A DNA stretch of 12,354 bases from Spirochaetaceae bacterium (GCA_003154555.1 PMDT01000304.1:196-12549), one strand, 5' to 3'. Shown: positions 1-8,795, counted from the stretch's first letter. Notes: a model not told the origin generated them from the letters alone. A program made the numbers and translations.

Positions 1-47
1 ACACACGGATTTTCAGTCCGTTGCTCTACCGTCTGAGCTACAGCGGC
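1..47 (-). tRNA. tRNA-Phe (GAA), 5' part only, cut by the window edge
   Basis: Read on the minus strand, the sequence starts with a 7-nt acceptor strand (GCCGCTG), then TA and the D-arm GCTCAG...GAGC. An anticodon arm ACGGA-CTGAAAA-TCCGT follows, whose loop places GAA at positions 34-36, so the amino acid is phenylalanine. The variable region, T arm and 3' acceptor strand lie beyond base 1 of the window. The anticodon stem and the D-arm match the usual bacterial tRNA-Phe pattern. A promoter sits just upstream at 59-86. Confidence 0.93.
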
Positions 48-58
48 GATATCGGCAC

Positions 59-86
59 ATACTATCGGCGGGTGACAAAAAGTCAA
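59..86 (-). promoter_or_regulatory. Sigma70-type promoter of the tRNA-Phe gene
   Basis: On the minus strand a -35 box TTGACT (86-81) is followed, after a 16-nt spacer, by a -10 box TAGTAT (64-59). The mature tRNA begins 11 nt after the -10 box, so a start about 7 nt downstream would leave a leader of only a few nucleotides, normal for a tRNA transcript. The same -10 hexamer occurs upstream of fliG at 6374, which supports both as real promoters of this organism. Confidence 0.7.
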
Positions 87-94
87 GTGGCCGC

Positions 95-173
95 AGCCAT
101 GGAAAGCGAGCCATAGCCATGGAAGGGTAGCTGCGCGCGTGCAGGGACGCACGAAAGCGAGCCGCGCAGCTAC
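95..173. repeat. Short direct repeats and a long bulged hairpin between tRNA-Phe and the phospholipase gene
   Basis: Two overlapping direct repeats are visible. AGCCATGGAA occurs at 95-104 and 115-124, and GAAAGCGAGCC at 102-112 and 153-163. The right half is also an inverted repeat: GTAGCTGCGCG (127-137) pairs perfectly with CGCGCAGCTAC (163-173). Inside it CGTGC (138-142) pairs with GCACG (149-153) around a 6-nt loop. The result is a 16-bp stem with a 9-nt bulge, AAAGCGAGC, on one side. In the left half the same AAAGCGAG forms the loop of a small ATGG/CCAT hairpin (99-102 with 111-114). It is not followed by a T-run, so it is not a classical terminator. It looks like copies of a small intergenic repeat family, but only a genome search could show that. 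Confidence 0.65.
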
Positions 174-208
174 TGAAACGCATCGGCGCCCGTGGTAATG
201 TTGATTGT

Positions 209-1252
209 ATGCCCTCCCATTTCGCCCACCTCCTCTTTGCAGAGGAAGCACTCCGTGGCGCCCTCGGCGATCGGGGGGAGGAAATGCTTTCGGCCCATGG
301 CAACCTTTTTCGATTCGGCGCGCAGGGGCCCGACTTTTTCTACCACAACCAGCGGACGATGCCGACAGGTTTGCGCTACGGCGTCGCGCTGCATCGGCAC
401 AACTACGGCACATTCGTGCGCGAGCTGGCGCGCGAGGCGCTGCGGCTGTCGGTGGGACCGGGGGCGGAGCTGTCGGCCTACATCCTCGGCTTCGCCACGC
501 ACGCGCCGCTGGACCGCAAGACGCATCCGTTCATCGGTTATTTTGCGGGGGCGGCCAGCGCGCGGGAGGAAGCGAGCAGGAGACTCTACCACGCCCATCC
601 GTTCCTGGAGAGGATCCTCGATGTGCTCGTGCTGCAAGAGCGATTCGGCAAGACACCGGCGGACTTCGACTATCTCTCCCTTGTCCGCTGCGGCGTGAAC
701 CTCCCCTACCCCGTGATCAAGACTCTCGTGAAGGCGCTCAATGCCACCTACCCGTCCTACAACTACAAGAGCCGCGACAGGCTGCGCATCCAGAACGCGT
801 ACCGCGACGCTCTCTTCTTCTACAAGCTCACCAACCACCTGAATCCCGATCTCGTGCGGGAGGCCTACAAGCAGGACCGCAAGGACGGGTTCAAGCACCG
901 GCGGCTCGGACTGATCCACCCGCGCACCGTGCCCGAAGGATTCGACTTCCTCAACCTCGGGCATGCAGGGTGGTGCCATCCCTGCAGCGACGCGGACCGG
1001 TCCACGGCGAGCTTCCTGGACCTCTACGAGCAGGCCTTGCAGGAGTGCACGGTCATGCTCGCGACCCTGTACGCGGTCCTCTCCGGACAGGAAGAGCTTG
1101 ACGCCGTGCCCGACGTGGTGGGAAACGCGAGCCTCGATACCGGGCGGGAGGCCTGCACCCCTGTGCACAGCCGGCCTCTGCCGCTTGCCGAAATTCTGGA
1201 CGACATCTACCAGCAGGTGGAGAGGGAGATCGCCGCCGAGCCGCCAGAACCT

Positions 1253-1282
<30 letters not shown>
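209..1282 (+). CDS. Zinc-dependent phospholipase C family protein
   Basis: This 357-residue protein belongs to the zinc-dependent phospholipase C / S1-P1 nuclease-like fold family (Zn_dep_PLPC). The N-terminus [15 protein letters not shown] is typical of the cytoplasmic bacterial branch. Likely metal ligands come in order: H7, H30, D42 and H46 in GPDFFYH, then H98, D102 and H106 in [14 protein letters not shown] second His/Cys-rich patch, GWCHPCSD, lies near residue 254. No signal peptide or membrane segment is visible, unlike secreted clostridial phospholipase C, so the substrate may not be extracellular lipid and remains unknown. No Shine-Dalgarno precedes the ATG. A weak CTGAAA / TAATGT pair (173-178, 196-201, 17-nt spacing) would put transcription at or near the start codon. 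The last 30 bp overlap the 3' end of the convergent DUF255 gene. The family call is fairly sure; the reaction is not. Confidence 0.85.
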
Positions 1283-3259
<1,977 letters not shown>

Positions 3260-3264
3260 GAGGA

Positions 3265-3293
3265 AAGGTAACGCCCGCTGCGCGCGGGGGCAA
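3265..3293 (-). promoter_or_regulatory. Weak candidate promoter before the DUF255 gene
   Basis: Read on the minus strand, TTGCCC (3293-3288) and TACCTT (3270-3265) are separated by 17 nt. The -10 box ends only 5 nt before the ATG, which would make the mRNA leaderless or nearly so. That would fit the absence of a Shine-Dalgarno. The match to consensus is poor (about 4/6 and 3/6), so this is only a candidate. The rest of the spacer to the URO-D-like gene holds a weak CCCGC/GCGGG hairpin and nothing else I recognise. Confidence 0.2.
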
Positions 3294-3367
3294 CGCGCCG
3301 CGGGGGTCGATTTCCCGCAGGGCTTTCGCGGGCCGGCCTCCCACGAATCGGCAAATCCCTGCCCGGG

Positions 3368-4525
3368 CTACTGCCCGTGGCACGCTTCGAAGACGGCGCG
3401 GAGATTCTCAAGGGGTATCTCGGGCGTCATGATGTTCCCCGGTGCAACGATGAGGCTGTTCCCGAACGGGGTCCCCAGCGTCTCGATAAGCCGGGCCACT
3501 TCCGCCTTGATCTGCGCGGGTGTCTGGGAGGAAAGGCGCTGGTCATCGATACCGCCACAGAATGCCACTTTGCCGCCGAATCTCCGGGCGATCTCCCGCG
3601 GGTCCATGGCGCCGGGCTGCATCGGGTCGATCACGTCGACGCCGAGCTCGATGAGATCCGGGATGATCCCCATGATATTGCCGCAGCTGTGGAACAGGAC
3701 GTCCATGCCGTTTCGATGCACTTCGCCGAAAATCGTGCGATAGGAGTCCGCGAAAAAGGCCCTCCACATGTCCAGGGAGACCATCAGGCTGGCCTGTGTT
3801 CCCCAGTCGTCGCCAAGGAATAGTGACTGGGCGCCTATGCGCGCCCAGCCCCGGATCAGCTCGAGGTCAAAGGCGACGATGGCGTCGCGAAGCCGCATGA
3901 CCTCCTTCTCATTCGTGGAAAGATCGAGAAAGATATTCTCCATCCCCCGCAGGCAATGCAGCCGTTCGAAAAGCGCGAGGTGGATGAACCCGCCGCAGTA
4001 GCGTGAAACGCCGTGCGCGGCAAACGAGGGGGCGGCAGCATCCAGCCTGCCCGGGGCGGCAGGGTCGGGCATGCGCGCAAGGAAGTCGTCGAGCTGGCCC
4101 CAGTCCTTGAGCGGGCAATCAACGGGCGTCGCGCCCACACCGTCGGCGGAATGACCCCACCGCACGCCCCATTCGTCGACCCACGTGCCTGATTTCGTCA
4201 TGACCTCCAGGGGATCGATCCGGGGTGCGCGATCTTTCGGCTGGTAGCCGATGCTGAAATCATACGCCGGGGTCATGACCAGGTCATCGGGGAACTCGGA
4301 AAAGAGGTCGGACAGGGCATCTCCATAGCGGAGGATGATATCGGTGGACAACCTCTTCATCCGCACCGGGCAACGGGGAGCACCGTTGTGATGGATCGCG
4401 TCGTGGACAAGCTTCCTGCTCGGCGCGGCCCTCCCCTGCTCCTCGTTCAACCGGTCTTCGAACCTTGTGACGATCCTTCTGACTTCAGCAAGGGGAAGCT
4501 CGCGAAACCTCTCGTTTTCACTCAT
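3368..4525 (-). CDS. Uroporphyrinogen decarboxylase-superfamily protein, methyltransferase-like (MtaA/CmuA type)
   Basis: This 385-residue protein has the URO-D fold. It is unlikely to be the haem enzyme HemE. It carries the zinc-ligand set of the corrinoid/coenzyme M methyltransferase branch: H279 and C281 in FHSCGN, followed by C323 in VAFCGGID. Other family landmarks are FLGDDWG near residues 236-242 and the C-terminal GNSLIVAPGN. Zinc in this branch activates a thiol or similar acceptor for methyl transfer from a methylated corrinoid protein. No corrinoid protein, substrate-specific methyltransferase or reactivation factor is in the window, so acceptor and donor are unknown. An ATG at 4525 is preferred over one 24 bp upstream (4549), because GGAG lies 6 nt before it and nothing comparable precedes 4549. 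It lies 120 bp downstream of the dehydrogenase gene on the same strand. Confidence 0.85.
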   Translation of the reverse strand: MSENERFRELPLAEVRRIVTRFEDRLNEEQGRAAPSRKLVHDAIHHNGAPRCPVRMKRLSTDIILRYGDALSDLFSEFPDDLVMTPAYDFSIGYQPKDRAPRIDPLEVMTKSGTWVDEWGVRWGHSADGVGATPVDCPLKDWGQLDDFLARMPDPAAPGRLDAAAPSFAAHGVSRYCGGFIHLALFERLHCLRGMENIFLDLSTNEKEVMRLRDAIVAFDLELIRGWARIGAQSLFLGDDWGTQASLMVSLDMWRAFFADSYRTIFGEVHRNGMDVLFHSCGNIMGIIPDLIELGVDVIDPMQPGAMDPREIARRFGGKVAFCGGIDDQRLSSQTPAQIKAEVARLIETLGTPFGNSLIVAPGNIMTPEIPLENLRAVFEACHGQ

Positions 4526-4577
4526 GCGTTTCTCCGTCGCATACAGCATGGACGAAAAGCAACCATGCTGCCAGTCC

Positions 4578-4626
4578 CGGGCAGGGCCGAGGAAAGCGCG
4601 GCGCGGGCGCGGGTGCGCCCTGCCCG
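4578..4626. repeat. Perfect 10-bp inverted repeat (hairpin) between the dehydrogenase and URO-D-like genes
   Basis: CGGGCAGGGC (4578-4587) is the exact reverse complement of GCCCTGCCCG (4617-4626). The 29-nt GC-rich interior can fold further. It begins 19 bp past the stop of the minus-strand dehydrogenase and ends before the Shine-Dalgarno of the next gene. No T-run follows on either strand, so it is not a canonical intrinsic terminator. It could be an RNA-processing or stabilising hairpin, a protein-binding site or a partial terminator. Confidence 0.5.
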
Positions 4627-4645
4627 ATGCTCCATGACTCTCCCT

Positions 4646-5347
4646 TCATCCTCTCCCGGTGAGCGGCAGGCGGACCCCGTTGACCGTCGCCGCTTCCGGC
4701 GAGCACAGGTACAGCATTGCCTTTGCGATCTCGGCCGCGGGGGTCGCTTTCCCGTATGGCTTGCGCGAGGCAGGTGGGGCGCCCGGCACATCGATCGAGT
4801 CGACAACAACGAGGTTCGCCGTTGCACCGGATCCCCGCAGCTCGTCCGCGAGCGCGAGCACCAGCGCATCCGACGCTGACTTCGCTGCCGCGTAGAGGGC
4901 GCTTTTCGCAGTCGGCGCCTGCGCCTTCAGGGAGGTGACCGCAACGAATCGTCCCGCACCCCCGGCCTTCAATGGTGCCGCAAAAGCCCGCACGACGCAG
5001 AACGTCGTGAGCACGAGCATCGACTCGAGCTTCCGCCAATCGTCCATCTGAAAATCAGAAAGAGCGCCTCCGCCGGCATAGCCGCCCACCAGGTGGAGGA
5101 CGACATCCACTTTGCCGAATCTTTCAGTGACGGCCGCCGCCCATGCGCGCGCGGCCTCGGGATCCGCAAGGTCGGCGGCCGTTGCCAGTCTCCGCTCGAA
5201 AGGCGCGCCGATCGCATCGAGCATCTGCGTCAGCCTTGTCGCGTCCCGGCCGGCAACCGCGAGGGCCGCACCAGCGTCGAGAAACGCGCGCGCGACGGTT
5301 GGACCCAGCCCGCCCGCCGCTCCGGAAATCGCAACGATCCACGCCAT
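4646..5347 (-). CDS. Short-chain dehydrogenase/reductase (SDR family)
   Basis: This 233-residue protein is a classical-size SDR, an NAD(P)-dependent oxidoreductase with a single Rossmann domain. The nucleotide-binding turn ISGAAGGLG is at residues 7-15. GRDATRL (33-39) follows beta-2, and the arginine there is often associated with NADP(H) preference. The catalytic Ser is S139 and the Tyr-x-x-x-Lys motif is Y152-AAA-K156. The usual NNAG is replaced by HLVGGY (85-90), an atypical but tolerated change. The substrate cannot be read from the sequence. A strong Shine-Dalgarno, GGAGG with an 8-nt gap, fixes the start. It is the first gene of the minus-strand run and is divergent from an aldo/keto reductase 129 bp away. 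Confidence 0.92.
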   Translation of the reverse strand: MAWIVAISGAAGGLGPTVARAFLDAGAALAVAGRDATRLTQMLDAIGAPFERRLATAADLADPEAARAWAAAVTERFGKVDVVLHLVGGYAGGGALSDFQMDDWRKLESMLVLTTFCVVRAFAAPLKAGGAGRFVAVTSLKAQAPTAKSALYAAAKSASDALVLALADELRGSGATANLVVVDSIDVPGAPPASRKPYGKATPAAEIAKAMLYLCSPEAATVNGVRLPLTGRG

Positions 5348-5369
5348 ACGCCGCTCCTCCGTATGGAAA

Positions 5370-5379
5370 GTATCGATAC
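5370..5379. promoter_or_regulatory. 10-bp perfect palindrome in the divergent SDR / aldo-keto reductase spacer (possible operator)
   Basis: GTATCGATAC lies 22 bp upstream of the dehydrogenase start codon, between the two divergent reductase genes. It is AT-richer than its surroundings and fully symmetrical, so a dimeric regulator could bind there. The rest of the spacer offers only a TATAAA box (5457-5462) just before the aldo/keto reductase, with no well-spaced -35 box. A 10-bp palindrome can occur by chance. Confidence 0.25.
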
Positions 5380-5476
5380 GCTGGCGGCGTTCGGCAAGCG
5401 ACGGCCGACGGCGCGGGAACGGCGGCGCTGGACGATGCGCGCAAAAGGTGTTTCCTTATAAAACATGGAAGCGAAT

Positions 5477-6301
5477 ATGAGTCTCACGTCGACCGTGCGT
5501 TTGAACAACGGAGTGGAAATCCCCTGGGTCGGGCTGGGCGTTTTCAAGTCGCCGCCGGGCAGGGAAACCGAGCAGGCGGTGCGCTGGGCGCTGGAGATCG
5601 GCTACCGGCACATTGACACGGCAGCGTTGTACGCCAACGAGTCCGACGTCGGCCGCGCGCTCAGGGACAGCGGCGTGCCACGGGACAAGGTCTTCATCAC
5701 GACAAAGGTGTGGAACACGGACCAGGGCTACAAGGAGACGCTGAAGGCTTTCGACGCGAGCCGACGCCTCCTGGACATCGACGTCGTCGACCTGTATCTC
5801 ATCCACTGGCCCATCAAGGGAAAGTACAAGGACACCTGGAAGGCGCTGGAGAAGCTCCTTGCGGACGGCAAGACGCGCGCCATCGGGGTGAGCAATTTTC
5901 TGACGCATCACCTGGAGGACCTGAAGGCGGGCGCGACCGTGCAGCCCGCAGTGAACCAGGTTGAGTTCCACCCCTTCCTCGTGCAGAAGGAGCTGCTGGA
6001 CTACGACCAGAAGGCGGGCATCCGGCACGAGGCGTGGTCGCCGCTCACCCGGGGACGCAGCCTGAACAACCCCGTGTTCGCGGAGATTGCGCGCAAGCAT
6101 GACAGGACGCCCGCGCAGGTCGTTCTTCGCTGGCACCTCCAGCTCGGCGTCGTCATCATCCCGAAGTCGGTGCATCACGAACGGATCCTCGAGAACAGCA
6201 AGGTCTTCGATTTCTCACTCGACGATTCCGACATGCAGCGCATCACGGCCCTGGACACGGGCACGCGCATCGGGCCGCATCCCGACACGATGACGGCGTG
6301 A
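5477..6301 (+). CDS. Aldo/keto reductase (AKR5-like, YvgN / 2,5-diketogluconate reductase type)
   Basis: This NADPH-dependent (alpha/beta)8-barrel carbonyl reductase has 274 residues from this start. The catalytic tetrad is present: D47 and Y52 in IDTAALYANE, K77 in TTKVWN, and H110 in YLIHWP. AIGVSNF, NQVEFHP, EAWSPL and the cofactor-binding IPKSVHHERILEN also follow the family order. The closest pattern I recall is Bacillus YvgN-type glyoxal/methylglyoxal reductase. Aldehyde or ketoaldehyde detoxification is plausible, but the substrate is not determined. I chose the ATG at 5477 because GGAAG lies 5 nt upstream, a TATAAA box ends at 5462, and homologues begin with a similar short N-terminus. 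An ATG at 5465 would add four residues and lacks a Shine-Dalgarno. The gene is followed by a weak hairpin and then fliG's promoter, so it is probably monocistronic. Confidence 0.94.
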   Translation: MSLTSTVRLNNGVEIPWVGLGVFKSPPGRETEQAVRWALEIGYRHIDTAALYANESDVGRALRDSGVPRDKVFITTKVWNTDQGYKETLKAFDASRRLLDIDVVDLYLIHWPIKGKYKDTWKALEKLLADGKTRAIGVSNFLTHHLEDLKAGATVQPAVNQVEFHPFLVQKELLDYDQKAGIRHEAWSPLTRGRSLNNPVFAEIARKHDRTPAQVVLRWHLQLGVVIIPKSVHHERILENSKVFDFSLDDSDMQRITALDTGTRIGPHPDTMTA

Positions 6302-6315
6302 GGGGCGCTCCGACG

Positions 6316-6333
6316 GCGGGAAAAGCGTCCCGC
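6316..6333 (+). terminator. Weak hairpin after the aldo/keto reductase gene
   Basis: GCGGGA (6316-6321) pairs with TCCCGC (6328-6333) around a 6-nt loop, 15 bp after the stop codon. There is no T-run after it. At best it is a weak or Rho-assisted terminator separating the reductase from the fliG transcript. Confidence 0.25.
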
Positions 6334-6350
6334 GGCCGGCAACATCGTCA

Positions 6351-6379
6351 TTGACCACCCGCCGGTCCGTGGATAGTAT
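6351..6379 (+). promoter_or_regulatory. Sigma70-type promoter of fliG, predicting a leaderless mRNA
   Basis: TTGACC (6351-6356, 5 of 6 consensus) and TAGTAT (6374-6379, 4 of 6) are separated by the ideal 17 nt. The ATG of fliG begins at 6387, only 7 nt after the -10 box, where transcription would normally start. No Shine-Dalgarno precedes that ATG. The same TAGTAT box is used before tRNA-Phe. The element is not the GC/GCCGATAA-like form of a flagellar sigma28 promoter. Confidence 0.65.
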
Positions 6380-6386
6380 TGCGGCC

Positions 6387-7460
6387 ATGCCAGGGGGAGC
6401 AGACGAATACCGCAAGGAGCAGAGGGCCGCGAAGGGCAGGCTCGACCCGAGTCTGCGCGGTTTTATAAAGGAAACAAGCCGCGACGCGGGTTATCGCAAG
6501 GCAGCCCAGTTCCTCATGCTCCTTGGCAAGGACGAAGCGGCGCGCGTGCTGAAGCACATGTCCACCGAGGAAGTTGAGGGCATCACCCGCGAGATCGCCC
6601 GGACCCAGCGCATCGACCAGAAGGACGCCTCCAAGATCATGGAGGAGTTCGGCTACATCCGCGAGACAAAGGACCTCATCGCCAGCGGCGGCATCGAGAA
6701 AGCACAGGAGATGCTGGAAGCCTCCGTGGGCGCCGAGAAGGCAAAGGAGATCCTTGACCGGGTCCGCAAGGACATGGCACCCCCGCCCTTCTCCTTTCTA
6801 CAAGATATCGACATCCACCAGGCGATCACGCTTCTGCGGGAGGAATCGGTGCCTGTCGCATCGCTCATCCTGGCACACCTTGAGCCGAAACTCGCTGCGC
6901 GGATCCTGCAGGCCATGAGCCCGGAAGCTCAGCGCGAGATTGTTCCCCGCATCGCCAAGACACTCACGGTTGACGCGGAGGTGCTGCGGACGGCCGAAGA
7001 GGCGCTCCGCAGCAAGGTGCGGAAAGTCGGCGAGCCGGTGACCGAAGATGTGGATGGAACCACCGCCCTCACGGAAATCCTTCGCTACATGGATCCCGCG
7101 CGCGAGCAGGCGATCCTCTCGGAGCTGGAGCCGAACACGGCCAACCAGATCCGCAAGATGCTCTACACGATCGATGTCGTCTTCCAGCTCCCCGACAAGG
7201 ATCTCCAGAAGGTCATGCGCGACTACGCCGATCGCGAGCTCGCCCTTGTCCTCAAAGGCGCGGAGGAGAAAACGCGCCAGCGGATGCTTTCCGCGGTCTC
7301 GGAACGACGGCGGGAGCTGATACGGCTGGAAGAAGACGCGATGGGAGCGACGAGGAAGTCCGACCTCGACCGCGCGCAGCAGGATTTCCTGGAATACATC
7401 CAGCTTCTGGATCAGAAAGGCGAAATCGTCGTCCTTCGCGAACGCGAAGAGTTCGTGTGA
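6387..7460 (+). CDS. fliG: Divergent flagellar motor switch protein FliG (FliG1-like)
   Basis: This 357-residue protein has the FliG layout: an N-terminal domain (YRKAAQFLMLLGKDEAARVL, residues 36-55), a middle ARM domain (about 135-210) and a C-terminal torque domain (about 222-350). FliG joins the MS ring to FliM and meets the stator. The middle-domain EHPQ motif, which binds FliM, is replaced by E153-S-V-P. By hand alignment with E. coli FliG, the torque residues K264, R281, D289 and R297 correspond to K290, R307, E315 and R323, while D288 falls on L314. The usual FVFEDI-like segment reads YTIDVV. About 35 residues with many charges precede the N-domain. Such divergence, in a gene outside a flagellar operon, resembles the second FliG of spirochaetes, which is not the main rotor subunit. 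An in-frame TTG at 6351 is the -35 box, not a start. asnS follows after 36 bp. Confidence 0.85.
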   Translation: MPGGADEYRKEQRAAKGRLDPSLRGFIKETSRDAGYRKAAQFLMLLGKDEAARVLKHMSTEEVEGITREIARTQRIDQKDASKIMEEFGYIRETKDLIASGGIEKAQEMLEASVGAEKAKEILDRVRKDMAPPPFSFLQDIDIHQAITLLREESVPVASLILAHLEPKLAARILQAMSPEAQREIVPRIAKTLTVDAEVLRTAEEALRSKVRKVGEPVTEDVDGTTALTEILRYMDPAREQAILSELEPNTANQIRKMLYTIDVVFQLPDKDLQKVMRDYADRELALVLKGAEEKTRQRMLSAVSERRRELIRLEEDAMGATRKSDLDRAQQDFLEYIQLLDQKGEIVVLREREEFV

Positions 7461-7465
7461 CCGCC

Positions 7466-7480
7466 GCGCCCGCAGGGCGC
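7466..7480 (+). promoter_or_regulatory. GC hairpin in the fliG-asnS junction
   Basis: GCGCCC (7466-7471) pairs with GGGCGC (7475-7480) around the 3-nt loop GCA. It lies directly between the fliG stop codon and the asnS Shine-Dalgarno (7485-7490). It lacks a T-run. It could mark a processing site or partial termination before asnS, or simply reflect GC richness. Confidence 0.3.
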
Positions 7481-7496
7481 CCCCGAGGAGAATCAG

Positions 7497-8795
7497 ATGG
7501 AAGTGGTATCGATTGCCGACATCGGAAAGCATGTCGACCGCGAGGTCGAGATACGCGGATGGCTGTACAACATGCGGTCAAAGGGAAAGATCGCCTTCCT
7601 CCAGCTTCGTGACGGCACCGGCCGCATCCAGGGCGTTGCGGAGGAGTCCGGCTGCGGAGCGGAAGCGTTTGCCCTCATCACGGGTCTGAAAATGGAAGCA
7701 TCCGTGAAGGTGCGTGGCACGGCGCGTCGGGACGAGCGGGCGCCATCCGGTTTCGAGCTCACGGTAAGCGGTGTCGAGATCGTGCAGAATCCCACCGACG
7801 ATTATCCCATCTCCAAGAAGGAGCACGGCATCGATTTCCTGCTGGAGAACCGGCACCTCTGGCTGCGCTCCACCCGGCCGACCGCCATCATGCGCATCCG
7901 CGACCAGGCGATCATGTCCTTCCGCTCCTTCTTCCACGAGCGCGGTTTCATCCTCATCGACACGCCGATCCTCACGGGCTCCATCGGGGAGAGCGCGGGC
8001 ACCCTTTTCACCGTGCCCTATTTCGACCTCGGCGATGCCTACCTCGCGCAAACCGGCCAGCTCTACCTCGAGGCCGCCTGCATGGCGTACGGCAAGGTCT
8101 TCAATTTCGGGCCGACATTCCGCGCCGAGAAGTCGAAGACGCGGCGGCACCTCACGGAGTTCTGGATGCTCGAAGCGGAGGTGGCGTTTGCGGACAACAA
8201 CGACAACATGGTGCTGCAAGAGGACATGGTGAGCAGGGTCGTCTCCGACGTGCTCACCCACTGCGCGGATGAGCTGAAAGCGATCGAGCGCGACGTCGAG
8301 CCCCTGAAGAAGATCAGCCCGCCCTTCATCCGGATGGACTATGGCGATGCGGTGAAGACCCTCCAGTCGAAAGGCAGCGCCATCCAGTGGGGCGACGATA
8401 TGGGCGGGGAAGACGAGACGATCCTCACGAAGATGCATGACAAGCCTATCTTCGTGATGAACTATCCCCGCAAGGCAAAGGCCTTCTATATGAAGGAGAA
8501 TCCGGCCAATCCCGAAACGGTGCTCTGCTCCGATCTCCTGGCGCCCGAGGGGTACGGTGAGATCATCGGAGGCTCCCAGCGGGAGGACATTCTGGAGAAG
8601 CTCCTTGCGCGCATCCACGAGGAGAAGCTCCCTGAATCCTCCTACGGCTGGTACCTGGACCTCCGCAGGTACGGCTCCGTCCCGCATTCCGGGTATGGCA
8701 TCGGGCTGGAGCGCACTCTCGCCTGGATCTGCGGCAGCCAGCACATCCGTGAATGCATCCCTTTCCCGCGGACAATATCGAGAATCTATCCGTGA
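7497..8795 (+). CDS. asnS: Asparaginyl-tRNA synthetase
   Basis: This class IIb aminoacyl-tRNA synthetase attaches asparagine to tRNA-Asn with ATP in the cytoplasm. At 432 residues it is near the usual bacterial length. The N-terminal OB-fold anticodon-binding domain is seen in EIRGWLYNMRSKGKIAFLQL (about residues 16-35). The catalytic core has motif 2, FRAEKSKTRRHLTEFWMLE (208-226), and motif 3, GIGLERTLAW, with GLER at 403-406. The N-terminal signature and the C-terminal ending IPFPRTISRIYP are AsnRS-like rather than AspRS-like; there is no GAD insertion domain. The start is set by GAGGAG 6 nt upstream. It is 36 bp behind fliG and could be co-transcribed with it. The 59-bp gap after it, towards the convergent hydrolase, holds only a weak 5-bp hairpin (GGAGA/TCTCC). 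Confidence 0.97.
   Translation: MEVVSIADIGKHVDREVEIRGWLYNMRSKGKIAFLQLRDGTGRIQGVAEESGCGAEAFALITGLKMEASVKVRGTARRDERAPSGFELTVSGVEIVQNPTDDYPISKKEHGIDFLLENRHLWLRSTRPTAIMRIRDQAIMSFRSFFHERGFILIDTPILTGSIGESAGTLFTVPYFDLGDAYLAQTGQLYLEAACMAYGKVFNFGPTFRAEKSKTRRHLTEFWMLEAEVAFADNNDNMVLQEDMVSRVVSDVLTHCADELKAIERDVEPLKKISPPFIRMDYGDAVKTLQSKGSAIQWGDDMGGEDETILTKMHDKPIFVMNYPRKAKAFYMKENPANPETVLCSDLLAPEGYGEIIGGSQREDILEKLLARIHEEKLPESSYGWYLDLRRYGSVPHSGYGIGLERTLAWICGSQHIRECIPFPRTISRIYP

Noticed and set aside
95..173. A CRISPR array
   Set aside because: Only two copies of an 11-mer with irregular spacing and no cas genes; the sequence is better described as hairpin-forming repeats.
1..208. An integrated element at tRNA-Phe
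   Set aside because: The repeats lie on the 5' side of the tRNA, whereas integration normally uses the 3' end, which is outside the window. No integrase or tRNA fragment is present.
3368..4525. hemE (haem biosynthesis uroporphyrinogen decarboxylase)
   Set aside because: It has the His-x-Cys...Cys zinc set of the methyltransferase branch, lacks the conserved HemE N-terminal substrate motif, and has no haem genes nearby.
7578..8744. A 388-codon open frame on the minus strand opposite asnS
   Set aside because: It lies wholly antisense to a clear AsnRS, shows no family motif, and is the usual long shadow frame of GC-rich DNA. Similar antisense frames opposite the phospholipase gene (170-1168) and the ligase/ACT genes (10163-11320, 11394-12323) were rejected for the same reason.
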